Assembly: GCA_036250225.1 (NCBI GenBank)
Contig: JAPZLL010000015.1
Location: 310,001 to 374,000 of the forward strand
Direction: 5' to 3'
From: Cercophora sp. LCS_1
Lineage: Eukaryota > Ascomycota > Sordariomycetes > Sordariales > Lasiosphaeriaceae
DNA: 64,000 bases
Both the position numbers and the translations under genes were made by a program. Positions within the stretch are counted from its first letter, which is position 1. Each line of letters starts with the position of its first letter. Positions 53,111 to 63,798 of the stretch are shown here, one piece after another. A model generated the notes under the pieces. That model saw only the letters and a program-made list of their open reading frames with translations, did no database searches and had not been told where the DNA came from.

Positions 53111-54517
53111 TCAGACCAACAGCGCGCCCACCAACAACGCCAACCCAACCACACTCCCCGCCATCATCCTCGCAGCCCCAGACTCGGCACTCAAAGCCTT
53201 GGTCTGCCCATCCAACACCCCCTGAGCCGTCAGTCCCGAAGCATTAAACGTCGACCCGATGTCTCCCCACCGAATATTCGAAAACGTCACCTGCACATCC
53301 GGAATCCTGGCCCGAATCAGCGCCGGGTCGCCCTCGGTCGCATTGCAAGGTCCATTATTCTCGCCATCCAGCCAGCTCATGAAGTCGCCCTCGCTGTTCC
53401 AGATGCTGAAAATGAGCACCATGCCCCTCTTCAAACTCTCGCCCATCACCTTGTGCCCACCCAACCTGGCAAAGTCGGAACGGTTCCTCGCAGCGCAATA
53501 CTCGTCGTTCAGCGCGCCCTCGTACGCCTCCCCGAGTCGCAAGACATTCTCATTTGTCGTCTCCCTCGTATTCGGAATCACCTTGCCATCCTGCACATAC
53601 ACCCTTTTGATCTCGGCCAGATCACCCGCTTCATCGGTGATGAACTGCGTGACGACGGTCAAAGGCTTGGTGGTATCGACGGTGCTGCCAGGGCCGTAAA
53701 ACCCCTTGTCGCCCAGACCGAACGGGTTGATGCCGCATCCGTCTTTGTCGCAGACGCCGCTCCCCGCCGCCGTCTTGATGCAATCGTCCCCGCTGCAGAG
53801 GAACGAGCCCACCCCGCTGCAGGTGTGCGGCGTGTAGACGGTCGCGCGCGCATTCGCCTCCCAGATGTCCATCTCGTTGCAGCACGCGCCGCTGGCGTTC
53901 AAGTTGGCGATGCCGTTGATGAAGGATGGCGTGGTGAAGCACTGCGCGTCGCAGTAGCCTGTGCCGTATTGGGCGCCGGCGGGGTTGAGATCGGAGCGGG
54001 AGCCTGACATGTCCATCTCGGAGAGGTACAGAGCGCCGTTCATGCCGCAGGCGAGCTGGGAGACGTCGACGTCAAAGGTGAGCTCTTGGTTGAGCAGGCG
54101 GAGGGGCTCGTAGTTCATGTCGTCTTCCGCGAGGAGGTAGAGACGCGGAGACACAGACTTGTGCTGGGCGCCGTCGAAGAGGTATTGTCGGAGGGTGAGG
54201 GCCGATCCGGTTGCGAGGACGCCGATGGAGCCATATTCGATGCCCTCGACGACGCAGTTCTGGGCGCAGGTTGCTGCGTCCGGGCAGAGGGTTGCGTTGA
54301 GCGGGGAGCTGGTGCACGAGATGGAGGGATCGTTGGCTGCGTGGATGGGATGCGCCAGGGCGTCGGTCACGAGGGATAGTTGTCGGTCGACGCAGCCTCC
54401 GGATGTGGTGCAGAGCTGGGTCATGAGCTTAGGGTGAACCTCCGGGATGGTGCCGATTTTCTGGGCAGAGGCGAGAGACAGGAGCAGCGCTGCTGCTGGG
54501 AGGGTGAGAAAACCCAT
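53111..54517 (-). CDS. GH7 endo-beta-1,4-glucanase with GPI-like C-terminus
   Basis: A 468-residue single-exon protein. The ATG at 54517 starts a signal peptide (MGFLTLPAAALLLSLASA); mature start QKIGTIPEVHP. The catalytic signature is NEMDIWEANA at about residue 213 (nucleophile and acid/base Glu, family EMDxxE). Cys-rich loops (CGMNGALYLSEMD, GTGYCDAQC, ACCNEMD) and GLGDKGFYGPGSTVD are typical of GH7; the shortened loop set suggests an open-cleft endoglucanase rather than a cellobiohydrolase. There is no Ser/Thr linker or CBM1. The C-terminus has a spacer and a hydrophobic end (MMAGSVVGLALLVGALLV) like a GPI signal. Extracellular or wall-bound cellulose degradation. Confidence 0.93.
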   Translation of the reverse strand: MGFLTLPAAALLLSLASAQKIGTIPEVHPKLMTQLCTTSGGCVDRQLSLVTDALAHPIHAANDPSISCTSSPLNATLCPDAATCAQNCVVEGIEYGSIGVLATGSALTLRQYLFDGAQHKSVSPRLYLLAEDDMNYEPLRLLNQELTFDVDVSQLACGMNGALYLSEMDMSGSRSDLNPAGAQYGTGYCDAQCFTTPSFINGIANLNASGACCNEMDIWEANARATVYTPHTCSGVGSFLCSGDDCIKTAAGSGVCDKDGCGINPFGLGDKGFYGPGSTVDTTKPLTVVTQFITDEAGDLAEIKRVYVQDGKVIPNTRETTNENVLRLGEAYEGALNDEYCAARNRSDFARLGGHKVMGESLKRGMVLIFSIWNSEGDFMSWLDGENNGPCNATEGDPALIRARIPDVQVTFSNIRWGDIGSTFNASGLTAQGVLDGQTKALSAESGAARMMAGSVVGLALLVGALLV

Positions 54518-55900
54518 AGTGGATGATATTAATAACAGAAAGAATCTACAAGAAACGAACAGAGAAAGACCAGCAAACCCGGGGAAAACCAAGCCATCAA
54601 GGAGTTCTAAGAGGCGCTCTTTAAGGGAGCGTCCGGACTACGGCAACGGCATTTCACCAACCGAGGAAACATCTCATGTCTCGCCGCATGATGATCGTCG
54701 AGTGGGTAAGACGTCTAAAGCACATCACTTCCCCGGGATTTCTCTGAACCAGACCACAAATTTCCCAATGCAGACATGCGGGGAAGACTCAGAGCGTGTT
54801 TCTGGAAGTTTTATAACAGGCCCGAGCTAGTGCATAGGACAAGAGACGTATGACCTTGGGACGCGACCGGGTTGTTCAGCGCCAAGTCAGGCGGCAGAGG
54901 CGTTGTGCGACGGTCGATATCGGCAGAACTAAAGTGTGGAGGGCGGGTAAACTCGTCAATGCTTCAGAGTTTGGAGCGGTAGCATTCTGTTGGTGGGAAA
55001 TGCGGCAAGTTTGTGTTCCTGGCGTCGATCATCAGCCCCTGACGTGGTCGAAACACGATGCATCGCCAGTAGACTTCTGACAGTTCCGGAAGATAAAAGC
55101 TTGGTTTTTCGTCAGTTCGAGTCGACGGATGGGTCTTTTGCGGATGCCGGAGATAACAATGTGGCCGAGGACGGGGCCAGGGGTTCAGGGGAAGTGGGAC
55201 CTTTCCATCACTACGAGCAACGCGACGACCGCGCACACCAGGACCAATCCAGGAACATCGAGATGATGCGTTGGAGTAATTTTCGAGGCTTAGGTAGTTT
55301 AAAGCAGTGAGTCAATGGGAGATTTTAATTTTGAACCGGGGAAAGGTGGCATTGTCGAGTCGGCGAAGTTGTGGGATGCTTCAGGGTTAGGGTCTCTGAA
55401 AGCAGATGCCGAACATGTCCGACTTGTTACCCTTCATCTTCATCGAACTGAGACCCTGGCGAGAGAAGTCAAACGATACTGAATAATCGCACTGAGTGCG
55501 TAATGAAGCCCGTGTACCGTGTGCCACGAAAAGGAGTCGCCGAAGCCATGATCTCGACTGCGAATCCTAGCGGCGACGTCCACTATAAATCCAGTGCATC
55601 ATACGCTAAAATACGCCATTTCCCAGCGCCTTACTCATCGCTTGCGCCCACAAACACTTCCATTGTGTGCCGGGTTCTTTCCTTGCTGACTGAGAACGGC
55701 GTCATCGCACCGGCCCAAACGAGCCGAGGAAAGCGCCAGCCCGGTGCTCGCCGCTCCTTCCCCCGACGCGGCAACAGCGGTGGCCCCGCCCCACTCCGAC
55801 ACTGGTTCTGCATGTCGGCGTTCGGGAATTATTTCCACTTTCCAGAGCACATTTCTACCCCGCCAACTTCCATCATCATCACCAGCACCACCACCGCTTC
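54518..55900. other. divergent intergenic region
   Basis: About 1.4 kb between the GH7 and dehydrogenase genes. A minus-strand TATAAAA lies at 54809-54815, about 290 bases before the GH7 start. A single AGGGTTAGGG is at 55383-55392. The frame at 55503-56396 is a shadow of the next gene. No further gene was seen. Confidence 0.5.
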
Positions 55901-55907
55901 TATAAAA
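55901..55907 (+). promoter_or_regulatory. TATA box of the dehydrogenase gene
   Basis: TATAAAA 89 bases before the ATG at 55990. A start site ~30 bases downstream would leave the alternative ATG at 55927 at or before the transcript start, which favours 55990. Confidence 0.55.
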
Positions 55908-55989
55908 CCATTCTCACCACCGCCCGATGCGCCCAACCCCAACCCAATTCCTCACCACCCTCAAAACACACCTATCTCTCCCACTCAAA

Positions 55990-56937
55990 ATGAAGCTCCT
56001 CTACCCAACCTCGCTCTACCTCAACCCCTCCAAAATCGAAGGCTTCCCCACCCTCACCCTACACCCGTACGACCCGCAATCCGAGATCCCGTCCCCCCTC
56101 CTCGACGCCTCCGTCCTCGTGACATGGGCCAACTCGCAAGCCAACCTCCGCCACGCCGCAGCCAACATGCCCAACCTGCGCTGGATCCAGTCGCTCGCAG
56201 CGGGGCCCAACGACGTTCTCTCGGCCGGCTTCGACACGTCCCGCATCACGGTGACCACCGGCTCGGGCCTGCACGACCACACTGTCGCCGAGCACACGCT
56301 TGCGCTCCTCCTCAATGCGGCGCGTCGGTTCTACGAGATGCGCGATTTCCAGCTCCAGGGCAAGTGGCCGGGCCATTTGGGCGGGCCGCAACCTGATCGG
56401 CCGGCCGACCGATTCACGACGCTGCGCGACGCACGGGTTTTGATCTGGGGGTTTGGGAACATCGCAAAGACGTTGGCGCCGTATCTGACTGGGTTGGGTG
56501 CCAAGGTGAGGGGCGTGGCGAGGAGTACCGGGGTCCGGGATGGGTACGAGGTTTATGGCGAGGATAGGCTGGGTGAGCTGTTGAAGGAGACGGACGCGTT
56601 GGTCATGATTTTGCCGGGGAGCGAGAGCACGAGGCATGCGTTGAACAAGGAGAGGTTGGCGTTGTTGCCCAAGCATGCGTGGATTGTTAATGTGGGACGG
56701 GGCACGTCGGTTGATGAGGAGGCGTTGTTCCAGGCACTCGAGGAGGAGACGATCGGTGGCGCTGCGCTGGATGTGTTTGAGACGGAGCCATTGCCGGAGG
56801 CGAGCAAGTTGTGGAAGGCCAAGAATTTGATTGTCAGTCCGCATGCTGCTGGGGGGAGGCCGCAGGGGTCCGAGGAGTTGATTGTTGATAATTTGAGGCG
56901 GTTTCTGGCGGGACAGGCGCTGAGGAATGTTATCTAG
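55990..56937 (+). CDS. D-isomer-specific 2-hydroxyacid dehydrogenase
   Basis: A 315-residue single-exon protein; ATG at 55990 (CAAAATGAAG, MKLLYPTSLYL) is favoured over 55927. The substrate-domain segment RWIQSLAAGPNDVL is followed by LHDHTVAEHTLALLL. The NAD-binding fold has VLIWGFGNIAKTLAPYL, the catalytic Arg is in AWIVNVGRGTSVDEEAL, the Glu in ALDVFETEPLPEASKLW and the His in LIVSPHAAGG, so all catalytic residues are present. The family reduces 2-keto acids with NAD(P)H (hydroxypyruvate/glyoxylate-reductase-like); the exact substrate is unknown. Cytosolic. Confidence 0.9.
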   Translation: MKLLYPTSLYLNPSKIEGFPTLTLHPYDPQSEIPSPLLDASVLVTWANSQANLRHAAANMPNLRWIQSLAAGPNDVLSAGFDTSRITVTTGSGLHDHTVAEHTLALLLNAARRFYEMRDFQLQGKWPGHLGGPQPDRPADRFTTLRDARVLIWGFGNIAKTLAPYLTGLGAKVRGVARSTGVRDGYEVYGEDRLGELLKETDALVMILPGSESTRHALNKERLALLPKHAWIVNVGRGTSVDEEALFQALEEETIGGAALDVFETEPLPEASKLWKAKNLIVSPHAAGGRPQGSEELIVDNLRRFLAGQALRNVI

Positions 56938-57070
56938 GGGTGTGAGTGCTGATAGATAAAGATTCTAGATAGAGTCTCTACTTCTTTCTTTTAACCCTTG
57001 CTTGAGTGCCACGACCTAGGAATTACTTGGAAAACTATTTCGACGGCCGTTTCGTCAGACCAGCGTTTCG

Positions 57071-57484
57071 TCAGTCAGACCAGCGTTCCCTGAGCTCGTC
57101 CATCTCTCTTTTGCTGACAGTGCAAGGCCCTACTACCTCCCACAAGTCTCCTACTTTCCGAACCACATATGGACGCCTCCCACCATGTAACAGGGCTACT
57201 CCATCAGCGACACAGCATGTGTGCGGTACGAAGCAAAGCCTCCCAACTCTTGTGATGGCGGGGCAACGATCTGCTTGGAGGAAGATCTTTATGATGTCCT
57301 CGCAGTTTTGAACCACATCCTGATTTCTAAAGGCGGCGAATGCGATGATTGTTTTGTAAAGATGGACGGATAGGCTGAGCTTTGGCAGCTTGAGGCGACG
57401 AGCGAGACAGAACTCATTCCGAGACACATTCTCTGTCCCTTTGAAACACTGCGCCGGAGAGTCAGTGGAGGCTGCGTCGGACAT
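57071..57484 (-). pseudogene. C-terminal fragment of a HET-family protein
   Basis: A 137-codon frame whose end resembles the C-terminus of long HET proteins: ITRVGRLCFVPHTCCVADGV, ALLHGGRRPYVVRKVGDLWE and VVGPCTVSKREMDEL, comparable to the end of the broken HET gene at 33 kb. No HET domain is found upstream on the same strand. It is a truncated remnant or an unrelated small gene. Confidence 0.45.
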
Positions 57485-58553
57485 GACCTTATCCTTTGAC
57501 AGCAGTTCCGCGAGTCTTTTTGTTGCCCCCGCACGAAGTGGTTGACTGCCGTTGTTGGGGACAGTTACTCGTAGCGTCCTCTAAGTTCTCGAGCACGGAC
57601 TCGTGGTATTCCAGGAATTCCCCAATGTTGCGAGCGTGATTGAGACGACGGGTTGCCCCCTTGATGGCAAAGAGGCACTGTGAAATAAACGATATTGTCT
57701 CATCAACCCTCCACAGCTCCTGTGTTCACCCCAATGATCGGCTTACGACTAGTTGCTGTATCTGGCAGAATCCGAATTGACGGGTTTCGCTCCATTTACA
57801 ACGCAGTCAGATACTCCGAACTGCTTGCAGTTGCGATATACCCTCCCGACGTCCCTATCGTTGCAAAGTATATTGTCGTGGGCAACAAGATGTGGAATTG
57901 CTACGGAGTGGAAAATCTTCGGAGGTGCAAACTCCGCATGTGATGTGTGTGGTGCACTGACCATACGGCGACATTTGAGCGCATGTGATGGTGGTGGACG
58001 GGGGCGGATGGAAGGTGGCCTTCGTTGTCAGAGAGGGGTTTGCAGATACCAACGCACCGTTTCTTTCAGGGCATCAAACGTCTCGACTGTATTACAGTAA
58101 AGCTCAGATGCATTGTAGAGTCCCTGGTCAATATTCCCAGACCCTTGAGATGGGTTTCAAGACGTAGTTGATGTCATTCCAATGCGACAAAGTAGGGGAA
58201 GACGAGACGAATACGGGGAAGTTGCTGATAGTTTGCGGCGCGATTTATAAAGCGATGGAAAAAGTGGCAGTAACAAGTGCTCGGCGGCTTGTCACCAGCC
58301 ACGATGAGTGCGCCATGTAAGCCCTTCGTTGACCGTCAAGGGTGGACATCATTTGTGCAAACGCAAGGCGGCTCTCTGGGGTAACACATCTGCCCCCATA
58401 ACTGGCCGCCTGCCGCAGTGCACAGCCCCCCTGATCCGCGGCCCATGCCATACAAAATGGCGGGAAACCTCCTCCCCCGAAAAAGTCGGATTCCCAGTAA
58501 TTGCCTACCGCAAGAACCAAGTCGGCTGCCCCTCGTCATTTCGGTTACATCTC
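57485..58553. other. intergenic, no gene seen
   Basis: About 1.1 kb with short frames on both strands and no recognisable domain. Confidence 0.45.
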
Positions 58554-61500
58554 ATGATGGATGACGCCCCAATGCGGCCGATGCCTCCGCATCCACCAGG
58601 AGCAAGGCCCCCGATGAGACTCACTCCTATCACGGGGCGTGTTTCTCGAGCAAAGAAGGGCGTGCCTGTGCATGTTTGCGACATTTGCAAGCCGGCAAAG
58701 GTGAGAGAAGCTCATTTCCATGGGCATTGTATTATTGGAATCATAAAAGTTTAACGAGCCCGCAGACATTTACTCGCCCCGAGCATTTGAGGTGCCGCAT
58801 ACCTGCCTCCCCATTCGATCCTCTGTCAACCAGAATCTGATCGTTAAAACCATAATAGGCGTCACCAACTCAGTCACCAACCCCCTGATTATGCATGCAC
58901 ATACCCCGGATGCGATAGGGCATTTCACAGGCCAGACTTGCTTGCACGGCATCAACAAAGACAGTAGGGGTCTGCACTAGGAACAAGACATTCGTTATAC
59001 TTAACAATCTTTTAGTGATGAGGGTGGTAAACTATCCCGGCCATCCGAAACTACAGATTCGACGGGCCCTTCAGCTGTGGACTTTTCGTTACCTTGGGGA
59101 TCCCGCCTTCCCCTGACTAGCCTCCACGTCCCTGCTGATAAGACCCGGTCAGATTATAGCGCTGACGCCTCCCTAAAACCTATATTTGCTGCTTCTGCTG
59201 ATGATTTGCCCCAGGCTGAATATCAACTCACGCCTGACTCTTTCGAGACATCGAGACATCGACCGTGGCTGACTCAGGGTACGCTTCATGGTGCACGTCA
59301 ACTGCAACCGACTCAAGGCACCGGCCCCAACAGCGGATATTGAAGAAACAGGGAGCTCTTTCCAAGCCGCCGATGTGGTCGTCAACAAAGTCAATATCAT
59401 CAAACACATCTACAACGGAGAATCCTGGAGTAGAAAGGCAAGTACTTGAGCTTGCTGAGGAGATTGCGGCCATATTCCCACCGACTATTTCCACAGATGC
59501 ATTGCAGGCCGTGGCCGCTGCGCTGCCTGACCTCCTCAAAGCAAGTGCATTCAAGCTTGCCCACGACAACACTGAGGAGCTGCATATGTCTCTGGCACAT
59601 CGGCTTTACAGATCCAGGAGGTTAGTATCGCCATTCAACGTTTTTATTTTCGAACCGGCATTGACTTGCTTCTGCTGCAGCAAAATTACCAGAGCGGTCA
59701 TCGAGACATTCACAGAGGACGAAGACACCGCAATAGCAGGCGATATTCAAGAGACACCTGATTCGATGAGCGTCTCTGACAAGCTTGCTCTCTGGGACAG
59801 AAAAGAGCAATACACGGAAGCGCCAAACAGGGTCCCATGGGATGATGGCAGCGATGAAGACGAGCTTGTTGACTTCAACCAAGAGTTCCAAGAATACCGG
59901 GATGTTTTGCTCCGTTCACCCGCATTCTCTTGGCTGCTGAACTCAGTCCTCAACGAGATCAACCTCTCCAAGGCACCTGATGATTTCTGGCACACTGCTG
60001 CTGGTCGCGCACATAGCTTAATCCGCGCCGCCATCATCTCACACCCTGGGGCCGCAGCAACGGTATTGAGTCCTGGTGCACCACCGCCCAGACAATCCAT
60101 GCTATTCCAGGCTCACTGGCCTGAGGGGTTTCTGTTGCGCGAATACATATTACCGCCCCATGAAGTCCTTGATAAGGTTTTGGTGCCCACAGGGGTTGCT
60201 GAGCATTCCTGGGCTACGACAACAAAGCAATACCTGGAAACGGCGTGGCCGGATTTTGGGCCCCGGGTACTTGACATCTACAAGGCATTGCTTGAAGGGC
60301 AGGATGTTTTTGAAAGTAAGTCCCTTGGTTGCTAAATGAAGCGGTTAGATGCCTTCTCACCGCTCTCTTTGGCCAGTCACACTCTTTGACGGCACCAGTA
60401 TCTGTGCCCGGCCTTCTAAGCTCCGACCCAAAATCGCCATCACTGATCACGGCGTTGTCACTGTGGATGAACCCCTTGGTCACCAGATCCACATGGAGGT
60501 CACCGTCACGGGCACAGTATACTCCATTGCTGAAGTTGGGGAAATCTTAGGGTGGATTGGTGCCGCGCTGAGCTCGTCGGAGGCAGACGGTACCATCGGC
60601 TGTCTCAATCCAATTGGCGTGATAAAACAGTCGTCCCTAGGCGGAGAATCCACGCCCGGGTGGCGATGGGAGTTCTTGCCGAAGAAGAAGCTCTCTCCTA
60701 AGTCCGCTTCCCAGCAAATTGAGGATATATCGGCGTTGAAGGGGCAGTGCTGGACAAGACTGTTCGGAAAGCCAGTCCTGGTGGATGGGTACCGCATACC
60801 TCGACGTGACGAGCCAGGCACGGGCATGGAGGTACCGCTCAACATAATGGCCCAGCTGGTGAACATGCGGAAAATCAGCATCTTTGGTGGTAAAATCCTG
60901 ATTAAAGGCTACTCGACAATCCTAGCCCCGACTCGAAAAACAGGAGACTGTATATTCTGGCATGTGGTCTCCAACGACGACTTGCGCTCTGATGAAAACT
61001 ACATCCCGTATTCTGACCCGCGAGTGGCGACTCTACTACAGCAGTACCCTTCGAATCTTACACTATCCGACTTGGAAACCTCCAGGCATATCCTCGGCTG
61101 GTGCGGAGAGGTCAAGAATTTCACAGGCAAGTAGAGGCCCATAGAACTGCCATCGTTTTCGGCCACGTGCTGACGGGAAGCTGGCTAGGGACTCGCGAGG
61201 CGAACTATATGATTAATTGGTCAGGACTCCAAAAAACCACCCCCTGGTTGCGCCTTTGAGAAAGTCACCCTCGTGGGCGGCATGTTCATCACCGGCGGTG
61301 TATCTTGCGTGCTGGGGAAAAAGGACAAGGCCGTCCACATCCGGGGTCGCGACGACTACATCATGCGGCTCAAATGGATATCCAAAAAGTTTGTTGTACT
61401 GTACGACGTACCAGATCGAAGGGCATGGATGGTAGACGGAGTTAGCGCCTTGCTCCATCTCGTGAGGGCTTCCCTACACCACGACAAAAACGACGCTTTC

Positions 61501-62700
61501 AAGGACCTGTCGCTGTACGATGAAGCATTAGTGCAGGAACCGCCCGAGCCTGGAGCAGGAGGGAAAGGTGCCTCAATCTTCGTCCTCACCAACGAGCAAA
61601 ACACCAACCTCGCTCTGCACAAGAAACCAAGCACCTCAAAGGAGGAACTCTCCGTCGACGAGGCAGGCTCCCAGTCAAGCAGAATCAGCAAGACGCAGAG
61701 TAACTACACCTTTGGAGAACGAGTCGAAAACATCTGCGATACTCTAGAACAAATGATCGCCCACCAAGCCGACGTGTCAACACAAGACGGCGTCGGATTC
61801 AGGATCAGGAAGACAATGCGCAAGCAACTCAAGGGCTTTGATTTCATGGACATCGCCACCGACGAAGACCCCATCTGGCCGCGCGCCACCACCCTTCGCT
61901 CCACAGGCCAGGGTTGGGTAGACTTTACCAGGGCCACCCACACCGTGACGCTCTTCGGGTCTGGGTTCGGCGATCTCTTCCGTCCCAGTTCAACACACCA
62001 ACCACCATGCGCAACATGCCAACTAAACGTTGAAGTCCCCAAGGGACAAGACTACCTGGCTGTCTGCATTCCCGAGCTCGTCGACATACTGCAACGACGA
62101 GGAGCCAGAAATATCGGGCCGTGGCGACTGGTCGACGAAATCTACTGGCACGCTCCGGATAAAACTTTTGAGCCTTGCACCTGCCACCGCCTCAACGTCA
62201 ACTCCCCCTTTACCAATGCTAGCAATGCCACCACACACGACAGAGTCCAGGTCCTCATCCCCTCATCACTTCCCAAGCTTTTAGGCAGAAGCCTCAAAGG
62301 TCCTACTGGACTCAACGAGCATCCACGAGGAGCCTTACTCTTTGGACACAGCCGGCGGTTCCCACTGCGGTGGTTGGACTTTGGGGCCCCTGTGGAAGGA
62401 GATCCAGCGCAAGATGAGATACACGAATTGGAAGCGTCGTTTCAGGATAGTGGGATTGGGAGCAGTCTTCCTTCGATTGCGGGTTCGGGTAGTCAGGGGG
62501 GTGGTGAGGGTGGATCTGGAGAGTCGCCTGGGTCTTCTTCTGGTGGTGGAGAGACTGGGAGTCCTCCCGAGGTTGGGTCTGGGTCTAGGTCGGGGTCTGG
62601 TGAGGTGGTAAGGAAGGAAAAGGGCAAGAAGAGAAAGGATGAGGGGGGTCAGGGGACGGAGAGGAAGAGGTGGAAGGGGTGGAGTACGGGGGGCTCCTGA
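58554..62700 (+). pseudogene. C2H2 zinc-finger gene with two frameshifts
   Basis: Six introns are inferred: 58701-58765, 58792-58858, 58964-59015, 59621-59680, 60316-60376 and a GC-AG intron 61127-61188. The tiny second exon (58766-58791) is needed to build finger 1 (VHVCDICKPAK, TFTRPEHLR, RHQLSH); exon 3 gives finger 2 (YACTYPGCDRAFHRPDLLARHQQRH), whose last His is split by the intron. A long fungal region of unknown function follows (TVADSGYASW, then DEPLGHQIHMEVTVTGTVYS, NMRKISIFGGKILIKGYSTI, VTLVGGMFITGG) with a Gly/Ser/Lys-rich tail. Two frame breaks: a tandem 8-bp duplication gagacatc (59245-59260), and one extra A in the A6 run at 61231-61236. With one copy and five As the frame is continuous. 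It is a putative transcription factor; either a young pseudogene or two assembly errors. Confidence 0.8.
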
Positions 62701-62829
62701 TTGGGGCGGAAGAAGGAGTCGTCTGGTACATGCGGCGAGGCATGAAGAGTATGCTCGTATGGCTTCTGCCCAGTAGACCGTGTGGTCGACAGCCGGCACG
62801 GGGGTTGAGCCGCGTTGAATAATGCTCGC

Positions 62830-63152
62830 TTTGCGGAGAGAATTTGGCGGACGAGAGACTTGAGGTATGACTTTTCCGTTAGACGGCGTGCATCTCGACG
62901 AACGAACGAGAAACAAGCCATTAAGATAGAGGGTCCCTGCGCATCCGCCGGCTGTGCTCTGAGAGCGTTGACGATGGGAAGGCAGGCTGCTGTGCTCCCC
63001 GACCCAGGCTCGCCATAGAGAACAAGAAGTCCCGACTTATCCCGGTCTTTCCAGCGTTGTACGACTGCATGCTTAGCCATCCAGGCTTTTCTACTGGGAG
63101 CATCCCGCCTGTGCTTCAGGTTGTGGCTGGTAGCGTCCGTTTGTACCAACAT
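62830..63152 (-). pseudogene. NACHT-type NTPase remnant (NLR)
   Basis: From ATG 63152 the minus strand reads SGLLVLYGEPGSGSTAAC, a NACHT P-loop in which the Walker A lysine is replaced by Ser, then SILMACFSFVRRDARR and SYLKSLVRQIL, as in fungal NLR proteins. Similarity ends after ~110 residues; no downstream NACHT motifs or repeat domain follow and the open frame then overlaps the zinc-finger gene antisense. A fragment of an NLR gene. Confidence 0.6.
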
Positions 63153-63225
63153 TGGAAGGAAGGAGGTGTATAGGTTGCTTCCGCCGCCTACAGCAGAACC
63201 GGGTTAGGAACGGTATGTTGATGAG

Positions 63226-63376
63226 CATTGCTTCTCATCGCAAAGTGAGCGATGAAAGCTAAATTCGCTCGATTAAAAATAATCTGAAGGAAGTGCAATC
63301 CTTGATCCCTCGGATGCATGTCGCACTCCTCGTGGCTCTGGTTGAGGTGGGACCGATTGACGCCGGACCACGGCTT
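63226..63376. repeat. diverged direct repeat, copy 1
   Basis: Matches 63799-63961 over ~150 bases with shared blocks such as tcgcaaagtgagc, tctgaaggaagtgcaat and gtgggaccgattgacgccgg. Many differences are C/T or G/A. Confidence 0.85.
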
Positions 63377-63798
63377 AATAGGCCTGCTCTCCTGCCCTCC
63401 CACACAGGCTCACATTGCACACACCCATCACCACACCAGAGGAGGATAATGAAACTGACAGGCTATTCGCACACATTGAAAGCTGCGAAGGGTGCTTGGT
63501 CTTCAGGATGAGTTTGGCCCTTCACTACCATCGGGGTCGTCGAAAAGTGAGTGAACGCGGAGTCCGGAGGCGAATGTACTCCGGCCACTTCATGCCACTA
63601 CTGCCGTCTTGAAAATTCCCAAGGTTCTGCCCATAGCGTCCAGCAATGGGCTGATCTTTGCCCTAGTGGCCGGTTGGTAGTGCAACAAGGGGAAAGAGCA
63701 GAGTGCACAGACAATTGGAGCAGACATAGCGGGGTGGAGCCATGACTAATACGAAGAGAAAGAAAGTCGGGAGGGGGGCGGTTTGACACACCTTTGGC

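Noticed and set aside
56059..56844. 261-codon minus-strand frame
   Set aside because: Antisense of the 2-hydroxyacid dehydrogenase, whose catalytic motifs are on the plus strand.
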